DNA from: Mucilaginibacter terrae | GTDB lineage: Bacteria > Bacteroidota > Bacteroidia > Sphingobacteriales > Sphingobacteriaceae | Assembly: GCF_031951985.1 (NCBI RefSeq) | Contig: NZ_JAVLVU010000001.1 | Location: forward strand, 5,421,926 to 5,485,925 | Reading direction: 5' to 3' | DNA: 64,000 bases | Part shown: piece after piece, positions 50,573 through 57,702 of the stretch | Numbering within the stretch: position 1 is the stretch's first letter | How the letters are laid out: each line of letters opens with the position of its first letter | Made by a program: the position numbers and the translations under genes | The notes under the pieces: generated by a model | What the model was told of the DNA's origin: nothing | The model's database searches: none | Seen by the model: the letters and a program-made list of their open reading frames with translations, nothing else

Positions 50573-51718
50573 TCAAAAAAGCTTTTCTCGTTTTTTACCC
50601 GGACTTGGTTTAAAGTTGGGTGAGTTCTGCAGTTTTTCTAACAGGTCGCGCTCTTCGCGGCTCAAGGCTTTTGGGGTCCAAATGTTAATGTGCACCAATT
50701 GGTCGCCGCGGTGGTATGAGTTTACCTCGGGCACACCTTTACCTTTAAGGCGTAATATTTTACCGCCCTGGGTACCGGGTTCAATTTTAATTTTGGCTTT
50801 ACCATCAATGGTAGGCACTTCAACGCTGGTGCCTAAAGCAGCATCCACAAAGTTGATGTGCATGTCGTAAATAACATTGTTGCCATCACGTTTCAGCGTT
50901 TCGTGTGGTATCTCCTCAATAAGGATGATCAAATCTCCCGGAACACCACCGCGTGGGGCTGCGTTACCTTTACCGCTCATGCTCAGTTGCATACCTTCGC
51001 TTACACCGGCCGGTATGTTGATGCTAATAGTTTCTTCACCGCGTACAACACCATCGCCATGACAAACATTACATTTTGAGGTAATTGTAGAGCCTTCGCC
51101 GTTACAGGTAGGGCAGGTGCTGGTAGTTTGCATTTGGCCCAAAATAGTATTGGTTACCCTGCGTACCGCACCCGAACCGCCACAGGTTTTACAGGTTTGT
51201 ACCGATGTTTTATCTTTAGCACCGCTGCCATCACAAGTACCGCAAGGTACCTGCTTGTTCACTTTTATTTTCTTTTCAACTCCATTGGCAATCTCTTCTA
51301 AAGTAAGGCGCACTTTAATACGCAGGTTGCTGCCACGAGCTACTCTGCGACCGCCGCCGCCTTGCTGACGACCGCCGCCGCCACCAAAGAAACCTTCGAA
51401 CGGACTACCGCCGCCGCCAAATATGTCGCCAAACTGGCTGAATATGTCGTCCATATTCATGCCCTGGCCACCATAACCGCCACCTGCCGATTGGGCATTA
51501 GCCGCATGGCCAAACTGGTCGTAACGCTGGCGTTTATCGGCTTTGCCCAATACTTCATAAGCCTCGGCAGCTTCTTTAAAGCTTTCTTCCGCGGCTTTAT
51601 CGCCCGGGTTTTTATCCGGGTGATATTTGATGGCCATTTTGCGGTATGCCTTTTTTATCTCATCCTCACTCGCCCCGCGCGATACGCCTAATACGTCGTA
51701 GTAATCTCTTTTTGACAT
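50573..51718 (-). CDS. dnaJ: Chaperone DnaJ
   Basis: A 381-residue co-chaperone that stimulates the DnaK ATPase. The J domain (5-70) has the HPD triad at 33-35. A Gly/Phe-rich linker follows (77-130). The zinc domain has four CxxCxGxG repeats ('CGTCDGSG', 'CKTCGGSG', 'CPTCNGEG', 'CNVCHGDG'), and the C-terminal substrate domains run to about 375. GrpE lies upstream on the same strand, separated by a word-type repeat. dnaK is not beside it. Confidence 0.95.
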   Translation of the reverse strand: MSKRDYYDVLGVSRGASEDEIKKAYRKMAIKYHPDKNPGDKAAEESFKEAAEAYEVLGKADKRQRYDQFGHAANAQSAGGGYGGQGMNMDDIFSQFGDIFGGGGSPFEGFFGGGGGRQQGGGGRRVARGSNLRIKVRLTLEEIANGVEKKIKVNKQVPCGTCDGSGAKDKTSVQTCKTCGGSGAVRRVTNTILGQMQTTSTCPTCNGEGSTITSKCNVCHGDGVVRGEETISINIPAGVSEGMQLSMSGKGNAAPRGGVPGDLIILIEEIPHETLKRDGNNVIYDMHINFVDAALGTSVEVPTIDGKAKIKIEPGTQGGKILRLKGKGVPEVNSYHRGDQLVHINIWTPKALSREERDLLEKLQNSPNFKPSPGKKREKLF

Positions 51719-51738
51719 GTTCTTATATTGTGTGCGAG

Positions 51739-51838
51739 TGTTGATTGGGTTAAGTGGTTGATTTGTTAAGTGGTTCTAATCCACTAATAACTTCTCAAAA
51801 ACTCAATCAACAACTCACTTAATCAACTCAATCAACAA
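51739..51838. repeat. Family D word-type inverted repeat (GTTGATT/TTAAGTGG words)
   Basis: Left words TGTTGATTGGGTTAAGTGG, TTGATTTGTTAAGTGG face right words CCACTAATAACTTC, AACTCAATCAACAACTCACT, TAATCAACTCAATCAACA. It lies between grpE and dnaJ. Confidence 0.72.
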
Positions 51839-51841
51839 TAC

Positions 51842-52453
51842 TTACGCTCCAACAATAACCTTAGCATAGCGTACAACCTTGTCGCCCAGGTAGTAGCCTT
51901 TTTCTAGCTCATCAACTACCTTGCCTTTAAGGTCATCGGTAGGGGCCGGAATGTTGGTAATAGCTTCATGAATATCGGCATCAAAGATGGTACCTCTGGC
52001 TTCCATTTCTTTAAGGCCTTTTTGCGTTAAAATATTTTTGAGCTTTGATTGTACCAGTGTAATACCTTCTTTAACTGCATTTACATCAGTAGCAGTTTCG
52101 GTAGCTTTAATGGCACGCTCAAAATCATCAAGTACAGGTAGTAACGATACAATTACCTCTTTACCGGCAGTTTGCAGCAACTCAACGCGCTCTTTGGTGG
52201 TACGACGCTTAAAGTTGTCAAATTCAGCATATAAGCGCAAATATTTATCATTGGCCTGGGCTAAATCTTCTTTAAGTTTTGCTTCGGCACTCACTTCGGT
52301 TTTTACTTCCTCGGCTTCTGCGCTTACGTTCAATTCGTCTGCCAAAGGATTTTCGGCTTGTTCTTCAGGTGTTGTATTTTCAGTATTCACGTCGTTCACT
52401 TCTTCAGGTGTCTCCTGTTTGTTTTTTTTATTAAACATGTCTTTAAAGTTCAT
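51842..52453 (-). CDS. grpE: Nucleotide exchange factor GrpE
   Basis: About 203 residues from the ATG at 52453 ('MNFKDMFNKKNKQETPEE'); the open frame extends to 52483 without a good reason to start there. A long acidic N-terminal coil is followed by 'DKYLRLYAEFDNFKRRTTKE', the dimer helix, and the beta domain 'IFDADIHEAITNIPAPTDD' with 'KGYYLGDKVVRYAKVIV', all typical of GrpE. It exchanges ADP on DnaK, together with DnaJ downstream. Confidence 0.93.
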   Translation of the reverse strand: MNFKDMFNKKNKQETPEEVNDVNTENTTPEEQAENPLADELNVSAEAEEVKTEVSAEAKLKEDLAQANDKYLRLYAEFDNFKRRTTKERVELLQTAGKEVIVSLLPVLDDFERAIKATETATDVNAVKEGITLVQSKLKNILTQKGLKEMEARGTIFDADIHEAITNIPAPTDDLKGKVVDELEKGYYLGDKVVRYAKVIVGA

Positions 52454-52542
52454 GATGATTGTGCAAAACAAGTACCCTGCCATAACCTTAAAGCGGTCAG
52501 GCTGTCAGTACGATGTCAAATTGATAGGTAGAATTGTCAATG

Positions 52543-52613
52543 GTGGGTTGTCAGTTGTCAGTTATGAGTTGTCAGCATAGATATTACTGACAACTGACAA
52601 CACACAACCAACA
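52543..52613. repeat. Family D word-type inverted repeat (GTTGTCAG words)
   Basis: Left words GGGTTGTCAGTTGTCAGTT, ATGAGTTGTCAG face right words CTGACAACTGACAACACAC, AACCAACAACT. It shares its word with the copy at 44020. It lies between ftsE and grpE. Confidence 0.75.
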
Positions 52614-52614
52614 A

Positions 52615-53295
52615 CTAAATAGCTACATCCTGCAACACCTTGCCCGATTCGCATTTTACAATGCGCGATGGGAACTGGCGGATAATATGATAATCGTGGG
52701 TAGCACAAACTACAGCAGTACCCGAAAGGCTGATCTGTTTCAACAGCATCACAATTTCTTCTGAGGTATCGGGGTCAAGGTTACCGGTTGGTTCGTCGGC
52801 CAGTATGATTTCAGGATCGTTAAGCAGGGCGCGGGCAATTACCACACGTTGCTGCTCACCGCCCGACAGTTCGTGTGGCATTTTTTTGATCTTAGAGCGC
52901 AGGCCAACTTTTTCCAGTACATCACGAATACGTTCGGATATCAGGTTTTTATCTTTCCAACCGGTAGCTTTCATTACAAACAACAGGTTTTGCTCAATGG
53001 TACGGTCGGTAAGCAATTGAAAATCCTGGAAAACGATGCCCAGTTTACGGCGCAGGTAAGGTACATCCTTGCTGGCCAGCTTGCGCAGGTCGTAGCCACC
53101 TGCATGGCCTTCGCCGGTTGTTATGTTCAGGTCTCCGTAAATAACTTTCAGCAAACTGCTCTTGCCCGACCCGGTAAGGCCTATCAGCCACACAAAGTCA
53201 CCTTTGTCAATATGCAGGTTTACGTCAGAGAGTACGAGGTGTTTTTGCTGAAAAATATCAACACCTTGCAGTTTTATAATGGAGTTTCCTATCAT
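52615..53295 (-). CDS. ftsE: FtsE-type ABC ATPase (cell division)
   Basis: A 226-residue ATPase. The Walker A is 'IGLTGSGKSSLLKVIYGDL', and 'YLRRKLGIVFQDFQLLTDRT' is the Q loop with the FtsE-like 'FQDFQLL'. The signature is 'LSGGEQQRVVIARALL' and the Walker B 'IILADEPTGNLD'. FtsE works with FtsX to control peptidoglycan hydrolases at the septum. No ftsX is adjacent, as is usual in this phylum. It follows a small unknown gene by 6 bases, with which it shares a promoter. Confidence 0.9.
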   Translation of the reverse strand: MIGNSIIKLQGVDIFQQKHLVLSDVNLHIDKGDFVWLIGLTGSGKSSLLKVIYGDLNITTGEGHAGGYDLRKLASKDVPYLRRKLGIVFQDFQLLTDRTIEQNLLFVMKATGWKDKNLISERIRDVLEKVGLRSKIKKMPHELSGGEQQRVVIARALLNDPEIILADEPTGNLDPDTSEEIVMLLKQISLSGTAVVCATHDYHIIRQFPSRIVKCESGKVLQDVAI

Positions 53296-53301
53296 GTTAA
53301 G

Positions 53302-53505
53302 TTACAGTTCGAGTTTTAAGATCTGGCCAAAGGGTAGATCTTTTACCAGGTTCATAATGTAGTCGGCTTTGTCGGCCAGTCCAACTTTGTCGAGCGATTT
53401 TTCGGGCCTGTCTACCCTGAAATAAGCCAGCAGGGTAAATTGGTCGTCGCGCAGTTGCACATAGTCGGGTATTTTGGCAACGCCTTTTACTTTTATAATA
53501 TACAT
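53302..53505 (-). CDS. Small protein of unknown function upstream of ftsE
   Basis: A 67-residue protein from the ATG at 53505 ('MYIIKVKGVAKIPDYVQLRD'). The longer frame to 53514 would start within the -7 promoter box, so 53505 is preferred. The sequence forms a small beta-alpha-beta unit ('DDQFTLLAYFRVDRPEKSLD', 'DLPFGQILKLEL'). It resembles conserved small proteins of Bacteroidota without known function. Its closeness to ftsE suggests a link with the division ATPase (inference). Confidence 0.8.
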   Translation of the reverse strand: MYIIKVKGVAKIPDYVQLRDDQFTLLAYFRVDRPEKSLDKVGLADKADYIMNLVKDLPFGQILKLEL

Positions 53506-53511
53506 GCCCTT

Positions 53512-53541
53512 CAAAAGTACGTAAAATTAAAGATTTGCCAA
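53512..53541 (-). promoter_or_regulatory. Full promoter for the small gene and ftsE (leaderless)
   Basis: On the minus strand TTG (53539-53541), 19 bases, TACTTTTG (53512-53519). The box ends 6 bases before the ATG at 53505. The -33 element lies inside the 3' end of the upstream reductase gene. Confidence 0.68.
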
Positions 53542-54549
53542 GAAACGCAATGTGTCAATTCCATCCGCATAATCCCAAAGGGCAGGGTACTGGCTTTGGC
53601 CAAAACCAACTACCTGGTTATTGGCCTCTATAACAGCCGATGTTACAATACATTGTATGTTTTCGCTTTGTTTACTCAAATATTCCTGTGCCGAAGCCAG
53701 GTCGGCATATTCCTCGTAATACACCACGGCGAGGGGAGAAGCCAACCGCTCGTCCTGCTTAATTAACAAAAAACCATTGTCGAAATGCTTGTCGCCATTA
53801 ACCAGGTATATGGCTTTATTATAATCGTAATTATTATGGTATTTGTGATGCTGGGCAACCGGATAATGTTCTTCAATGGCCTCAAAAAATGGTATGAAAT
53901 TATACTCTGCAGGCACTAATAGTTTAGATACGTTGCGGCACCCTAAGCCATAGTACTCAAAAATATCTTTACCTAATTCAAACAGTTGCTCCTTACTTTC
54001 GCTGCCGGTAAGCAGAGCCACGCTGTTGCGGTTTTTGCGGATGATATTAGGCACCTTGCCAAAGTAGTATTCAAAATAGCGCGAAGTATTGTTACTGCCT
54101 GTGGCAATAATGGCATCAAAACCCTCCAGTCTTTCGGTAAAACTGAAATAGTCGACCAGTCCGGGTTCAATGTCGGTAAGCAGCTTCAATACATATTTTA
54201 TCAACCGGGCGTCTTGCGATGAAGCCTTAATGAGGGCGATGTTACCACTCAGCAGCACACACAGCACGTCATGAAAACCAACCAACGGAATATTTCCTGC
54301 CAGTATTAAACCAACTTTTTTAGGTTCATGTTCGGTAAACTTATAGGCTGATAGCCATTTTTCGAGATTTTCTTCGGTAAGTGATCGGGCAATGGCATTA
54401 ACGGCCTGCTGAACACTTTGAGGAGTAAACCAGGCGTTGTAATGTTGTTCGGTTTGGATAATTTGCTGCAGACCTTCGTTTGGTGCGGCTAATTGTCTAC
54501 CTAATTGAGTGATTATCTGGATTAAATATGAATTGCTGAATTTTGACAT
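53527..54549 (-). CDS. LuxC-like acyl-CoA reductase
   Basis: A 340-residue protein of the aldehyde dehydrogenase superfamily resembling LuxC. 'KKVGLILAGNIPLVGFHDVL' is the start of the nucleotide domain. 'IIATGSNNTSRYFEYYFGK' and 'NRNSVALLTGSESKEQL' follow, and the catalytic cysteine is Cys204 in 'YYGLGCRNVSKLLVP'. Such proteins reduce acyl-CoA to aldehydes; the role in Bacteroidota is not settled. It is divergent from the 4Fe-4S ferredoxin gene, an arrangement suggesting a redox link. Confidence 0.85.
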   Translation of the reverse strand: MSKFSNSYLIQIITQLGRQLAAPNEGLQQIIQTEQHYNAWFTPQSVQQAVNAIARSLTEENLEKWLSAYKFTEHEPKKVGLILAGNIPLVGFHDVLCVLLSGNIALIKASSQDARLIKYVLKLLTDIEPGLVDYFSFTERLEGFDAIIATGSNNTSRYFEYYFGKVPNIIRKNRNSVALLTGSESKEQLFELGKDIFEYYGLGCRNVSKLLVPAEYNFIPFFEAIEEHYPVAQHHKYHNNYDYNKAIYLVNGDKHFDNGFLLIKQDERLASPLAVVYYEEYADLASAQEYLSKQSENIQCIVTSAVIEANNQVVGFGQSQYPALWDYADGIDTLRFLANL

Positions 54550-54589
54550 ATGGATTGTACCAATAAAAACCCAAAAACGATTTTTTTGT

Positions 54590-54597
54590 TATATTTG
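54590..54597 (+). promoter_or_regulatory. Candidate -7 box (TATATTTG) for the ferredoxin
   Basis: TATATTTG lies 60 bases before the ATG at 54658. No -33 TTG at normal spacing, so the evidence is limited to this box. Confidence 0.42.
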
Positions 54598-54657
54598 TGG
54601 GCTTTTTAAAACGAGGCAAAGTTAATCAAGAATATAAGATTTTAGCGACAGAGATAT

Positions 54658-55011
54658 ATGGCAATTATAATCACCGACGAATGTATTAATTGCGGAGCTT
54701 GCGAACCCGAATGCCCGAATAACGCAATTTATGATGCAGGCGCTGCATGGAAGTTTTCGGACGGTACCGAATTACGTGGCGTTATTGATTTTGGCGATGG
54801 CAACACCCTGAATGCTGATGAGGCACAGGCCGCAATTTCAGACGATATTTATTACATCGTTCCTGATAAGTGTACCGAGTGTGTTGGTTTTCATGATGAA
54901 CCACAGTGTGCTGCTGTTTGCCCGGTAGATTGCTGTGTTGACGATGAAAACGTACGCGAAACAGAAGAAGAACTGATAGCCAAAAAAGAATGGCTGCACA
55001 TGGAAGGTTAA
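54658..55011 (+). CDS. 4Fe-4S ferredoxin (two clusters)
   Basis: A 117-residue protein. The first cluster uses Cys9, Cys12, Cys15 and Cys19 in 'DECINCGACEPECPNN'. The second site is 'DKCTECVGFHDEPQCAAVCP', with the insert between Cys residues that is typical of Allochromatium-type 2[4Fe-4S] ferredoxins. The insert at 30-60 is longer than usual. Ferredoxins of this sort carry electrons at low potential. It is divergent from the acyl-CoA reductase gene. Confidence 0.93.
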   Translation: MAIIITDECINCGACEPECPNNAIYDAGAAWKFSDGTELRGVIDFGDGNTLNADEAQAAISDDIYYIVPDKCTECVGFHDEPQCAAVCPVDCCVDDENVRETEEELIAKKEWLHMEG

Positions 55012-55036
55012 TCCTTTCCGTGTAAAAATATTTTTG

Positions 55037-55065
55037 AAAGGGGCACCCAAAAGGTGTCCCTTTTT
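55037..55065 (+). terminator. Intrinsic terminator after the ferredoxin
   Basis: Stem AAAGGGGCACC / GGTGTCCCTTT with one G-T wobble, a 5-base loop and a T run. Confidence 0.88.
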
Positions 55066-55093
55066 GTTTAAGCTAAAATTATAACTTAGCAGC

Positions 55094-55858
55094 ATGGAAT
55101 ACGGTATTTCACAGTTAGCCATTATACCCGTTAGGAACGAAGCCAGTGAACGCGCTGAAATGGTAACGCAGCTTTTATTTGGCGAAACCTACCAGGTTTT
55201 AGAAATGCAGGAAAAATGGGTAAAGATAAAAACCGCTTATGACGATTACGAGGGTTGGATAAGCCGGGTGCAATTAACCACTTGTGCTTTGCTCGATTAC
55301 GAAGTTTTTGAGGAGCAGATAGCCCTGCCTTTAACCAGTAAGCCGGTTACGGAAGCTATTAAAGTATCTGACCGTAGTAGCTTATACCTGCCTGCCGCAA
55401 GCGCGCTGCCTTTTTGGAATACCAATACCTGTAAAATTGACCACGAACTATTCGAAGTTGCCGATCATGATTTTTCGGTAACAGATATTATTACTACTGC
55501 CAAAACTTATCTTAATACGCCGTACCTATGGGGCGGTCGTACGCATTTTGGTATCGACTGCTCTGGTTTCACACAAGCGGTATTTAAGCTGCATGGTATC
55601 AAAATTAAGCGCGATGCCAGTCAACAAGCCGAGCAAGGTACGGTGGTTGATTTTTTACCCGCCGCCCAACCCGGCGATCTCGCTTTTTTTGATAACGATG
55701 AAGGCCGCATTGTACACGTAGGCATCATGCTCGGCCCGGATCAGATCATTCACGCCTCGGGCCGCGTAAAAATTGATAAGATTGACGGACAGGGGATATA
55801 CTCCGAAGAGTTAAAGAAGCATACGCATAAGTTGCGGATAGTGAAGCGGTATGTGTAG
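55094..55858 (+). CDS. NlpC/P60 (C40) cell wall hydrolase with SH3-like domain
   Basis: A 254-residue peptidase that cuts peptidoglycan stem peptides. The N-terminal part (1-65) is a bacterial SH3 domain ('IIPVRNEASERAEMVTQLLF'). A second SH3-like region follows, and the NlpC/P60 domain (130-254) has Cys156 in 'FGIDCSGFTQA', His208 in 'IVHVGIML' and His220 in 'IIHASGRV'. No signal peptide is seen, which is common in dipeptidyl-peptidase VI-like members that recycle peptides in the cytoplasm. Confidence 0.93.
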   Translation: MEYGISQLAIIPVRNEASERAEMVTQLLFGETYQVLEMQEKWVKIKTAYDDYEGWISRVQLTTCALLDYEVFEEQIALPLTSKPVTEAIKVSDRSSLYLPAASALPFWNTNTCKIDHELFEVADHDFSVTDIITTAKTYLNTPYLWGGRTHFGIDCSGFTQAVFKLHGIKIKRDASQQAEQGTVVDFLPAAQPGDLAFFDNDEGRIVHVGIMLGPDQIIHASGRVKIDKIDGQGIYSEELKKHTHKLRIVKRYV

Positions 55859-55906
55859 CTGTCTGAATCAGAATTTACTGAATTTTAAGAATTACAGAAT
55901 AAAAAA

Positions 55907-55990
55907 TAGTCATTTCGACTTCAGGAGAAATCTTTTCGAGGCTGTGAGCTAATCCATTCGAAAAGATTTCTCGCTATCGCTAGAAAACAC
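55907..55990. repeat. Family B inverted repeat, copy 3
   Basis: TAGTCATTTCGACTTCAGG, GAGAAATCTTTTCGA face TCGAAAAGATTTCTC; the outer arm on the right is diverged (CTAGAAAACAC). It lies between the convergent NlpC/P60 and cytochrome c genes. Confidence 0.72.
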
Positions 55991-56009
55991 AAAGTGGTTT
56001 AATCTCAAA

Positions 56010-56426
56010 CTATTTACACTCCACTAACTCCTTATTCACCATCTCCGTATTATGCAATCCCAGTTTATTACCAAACGAATTTTGCACATAAGTAAGCACC
56101 TCGGCAATTTCTACCGGCGCAAGGTTTGATGGGGGCATTTCGCCGCTGAAAGGTTTGCCATTTACGATGATAGGAAGTTTTATGCCTTTTTGAATATAGC
56201 AGGCCAACTGATTGCGGTTGTTTTTCAGGTAAACCGAATCGGTTAGGGGGGGGATAAGCGCCGCCAAACCTTCGCCTTGCACACCATGGCAATTTTGGCA
56301 TTTGCTTTGGTAAATTTGCTGCCCTGTGGTGTAATATCGCATAAACTCAATCTCCTGTTCGCTTTGGCACGAGTAGGTAAGGGCTGCTATAACAGCAAGC
56401 AGCCCTGTAATTATTTTGAACTTCAT
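56010..56426 (-). CDS. Lipoprotein cytochrome c
   Basis: A 138-residue class I c-type cytochrome. A lipoprotein signal ends 'LTYSC' (Cys20). The heme site is Cys43-x-x-Cys46-His47 in 'SKCQNCHGVQGEG', and the axial Met is Met97 in 'SGEMPPSNLAP'. It is attached to a membrane facing the periplasm. It is the last gene of the metal-related cluster; its start overlaps the end of the SCO1 gene by 4 bases. It would be a client of the Ccm system encoded at 32-41 kb. Confidence 0.93.
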   Translation of the reverse strand: MKFKIITGLLAVIAALTYSCQSEQEIEFMRYYTTGQQIYQSKCQNCHGVQGEGLAALIPPLTDSVYLKNNRNQLACYIQKGIKLPIIVNGKPFSGEMPPSNLAPVEIAEVLTYVQNSFGNKLGLHNTEMVNKELVECK

Positions 56427-57079
56427 TGGGCAATCATGCTTGCTGGTTCGGTTTGCAATAGTTTAATATCACTTATCAGCTTTTCTACCTGTTCGGGTTG
56501 AGTACCGTCGTAACTTCCGCGGATGCGTTTTTGCTTATCAATCAGCACAAAATATCCCTGATGAACATAGCCGCCGGGGGCACCGCTGTCTTCCATAACG
56601 GCTACGAGATAGCTTTCGGCCAGTTTGTAGGTGGCTTTTTTGTCGCCATTTAAAAACCACCAGGTATTGCCGGTAATGCCCATTTTATCGGCATAATTTT
56701 TTAAAACGGCTACGGTGTCGTGCCTTGGGTCGATACTGTATGATACAATTTTTACATTGCCCGATGTCTTAAACTCATCATATACCTTCAGCATATTGCG
56801 GTGCATAATGGGGCAAATTGACGGACAAGTGGTGAAAAAGAAGTCGGCCACATAAATGGTACCATCTAAAGATTTACGTGTAATGGTTTTGCCGTACTGG
56901 TTAACCGTTTCAAAATCGGGGATGGTTTGGTAAACGGTATCGGTAATGGTTTTGCCATTTACGGTTTTGGTTACCGCTTCGCGGTTACCATATATGGGTA
57001 AAACGGTATCGCTGTGATTGCTAAATTTACATGCACTCAATGCCAACAGGCAGAATGCACCTATTGCTAATGCTCTCAT
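56423..57079 (-). CDS. SCO1/SenC family copper chaperone
   Basis: A 218-residue lipoprotein (lipobox Cys17 in 'LLALSAC') with a thioredoxin fold. The copper-binding residues are Cys85 and Cys89 in 'TTCPSICPIMH' and His173 in 'GGYVHQGYF'. SCO1 loads copper into the CuA site of cytochrome oxidase or acts as a thiol reductase. It overlaps the cytochrome c gene downstream and the coiled lipoprotein upstream by 4 bases each, so translation is coupled. Confidence 0.94.
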   Translation of the reverse strand: MRALAIGAFCLLALSACKFSNHSDTVLPIYGNREAVTKTVNGKTITDTVYQTIPDFETVNQYGKTITRKSLDGTIYVADFFFTTCPSICPIMHRNMLKVYDEFKTSGNVKIVSYSIDPRHDTVAVLKNYADKMGITGNTWWFLNGDKKATYKLAESYLVAVMEDSGAPGGYVHQGYFVLIDKQKRIRGSYDGTQPEQVEKLISDIKLLQTEPASMIAQ

Positions 57080-57480
57080 TTTTTTAAGGTAGATATAAAT
57101 TGGTTCGATTGTTTAATAGCAGCATCTAACTGCTGGTTTACTGTACTTATCTGTTTCTTTTGGTTGGCCATGTACTGCATAACCTGCTCGTGGCTTTTGC
57201 CATCGCGCTCCACCTCAAACTGGTGCATCCAGTCTTCCATGGCCTTATCGGCTGCACTTAGGTTTTTGGTTACGGCAGATGCCTGCACGCTGTCGACTGC
57301 TTTGGTTTTAATCAAACTATCTAATAATATATTATTATGTACAACCTTTTCGCTCTTCTCCATAGCCTCATCATGCACCTTAATTACTTCGTTCATGGCA
57401 TCTTTCTCCTCGGTTTTATAATCGCTGCAGGCACTTAGTAATAAGCTAAGGCCTAATAGTGTAGTTAAAAACTTTGTCAT
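57076..57480 (-). CDS. Coiled-coil lipoprotein of unknown function
   Basis: A 134-residue lipoprotein (Cys18 in 'LLLSACSDYK') with a long helical part ('DAMNEVIKVHDEAMEKSEKV', 'AADKAMEDWMHQFEVERDGK'). His and Met residues in the helices could bind metal, but no motif is proven. Such short helical lipoproteins often accompany SCO1 in Bacteroidota. It overlaps the SCO1 gene by 4 bases. Confidence 0.8.
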   Translation of the reverse strand: MTKFLTTLLGLSLLLSACSDYKTEEKDAMNEVIKVHDEAMEKSEKVVHNNILLDSLIKTKAVDSVQASAVTKNLSAADKAMEDWMHQFEVERDGKSHEQVMQYMANQKKQISTVNQQLDAAIKQSNQFISTLKK

Positions 57481-57502
57481 CTTTTTAAAGATTAATAGGT
57501 GC

Positions 57503-57700
57503 TTAGTCTTGTTTTTCTACCAAATCCATCCCGCATTTAGGGCAGGTACCGGGTTTCAATTCGGCAACATCGGGGTGCATGGGGCAGGTGTAAACGGTTT
57601 GGTTATTGGTTGTAGGAGTGTTGGTTTTTTCCTGCTTTTGCGCTGGTTGACTGCAGGCGGCCAATACAGCCATTATGCCTATAATAATTGCTTTTTTCAT
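57503..57700 (-). CDS. Heavy-metal-binding-domain lipoprotein
   Basis: A 65-residue lipoprotein (Cys16 in 'VLAACSQPA') with a C-terminal heavy-metal-binding domain: 'YTCPMHPDVAELKPGTCPKC' followed by Gly-Met-Asp-Leu, with Cys39, His42, Cys53 and Cys56 as likely ligands. The same domain stands at the N-terminus of copper ATPases and in CusB-like proteins. A stand-alone lipoprotein form would be a periplasmic metal binder. The PepSY gene ends two bases upstream. Confidence 0.92.
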   Translation of the reverse strand: MKKAIIIGIMAVLAACSQPAQKQEKTNTPTTNNQTVYTCPMHPDVAELKPGTCPKCGMDLVEKQD

Positions 57701-57702
57701 AT

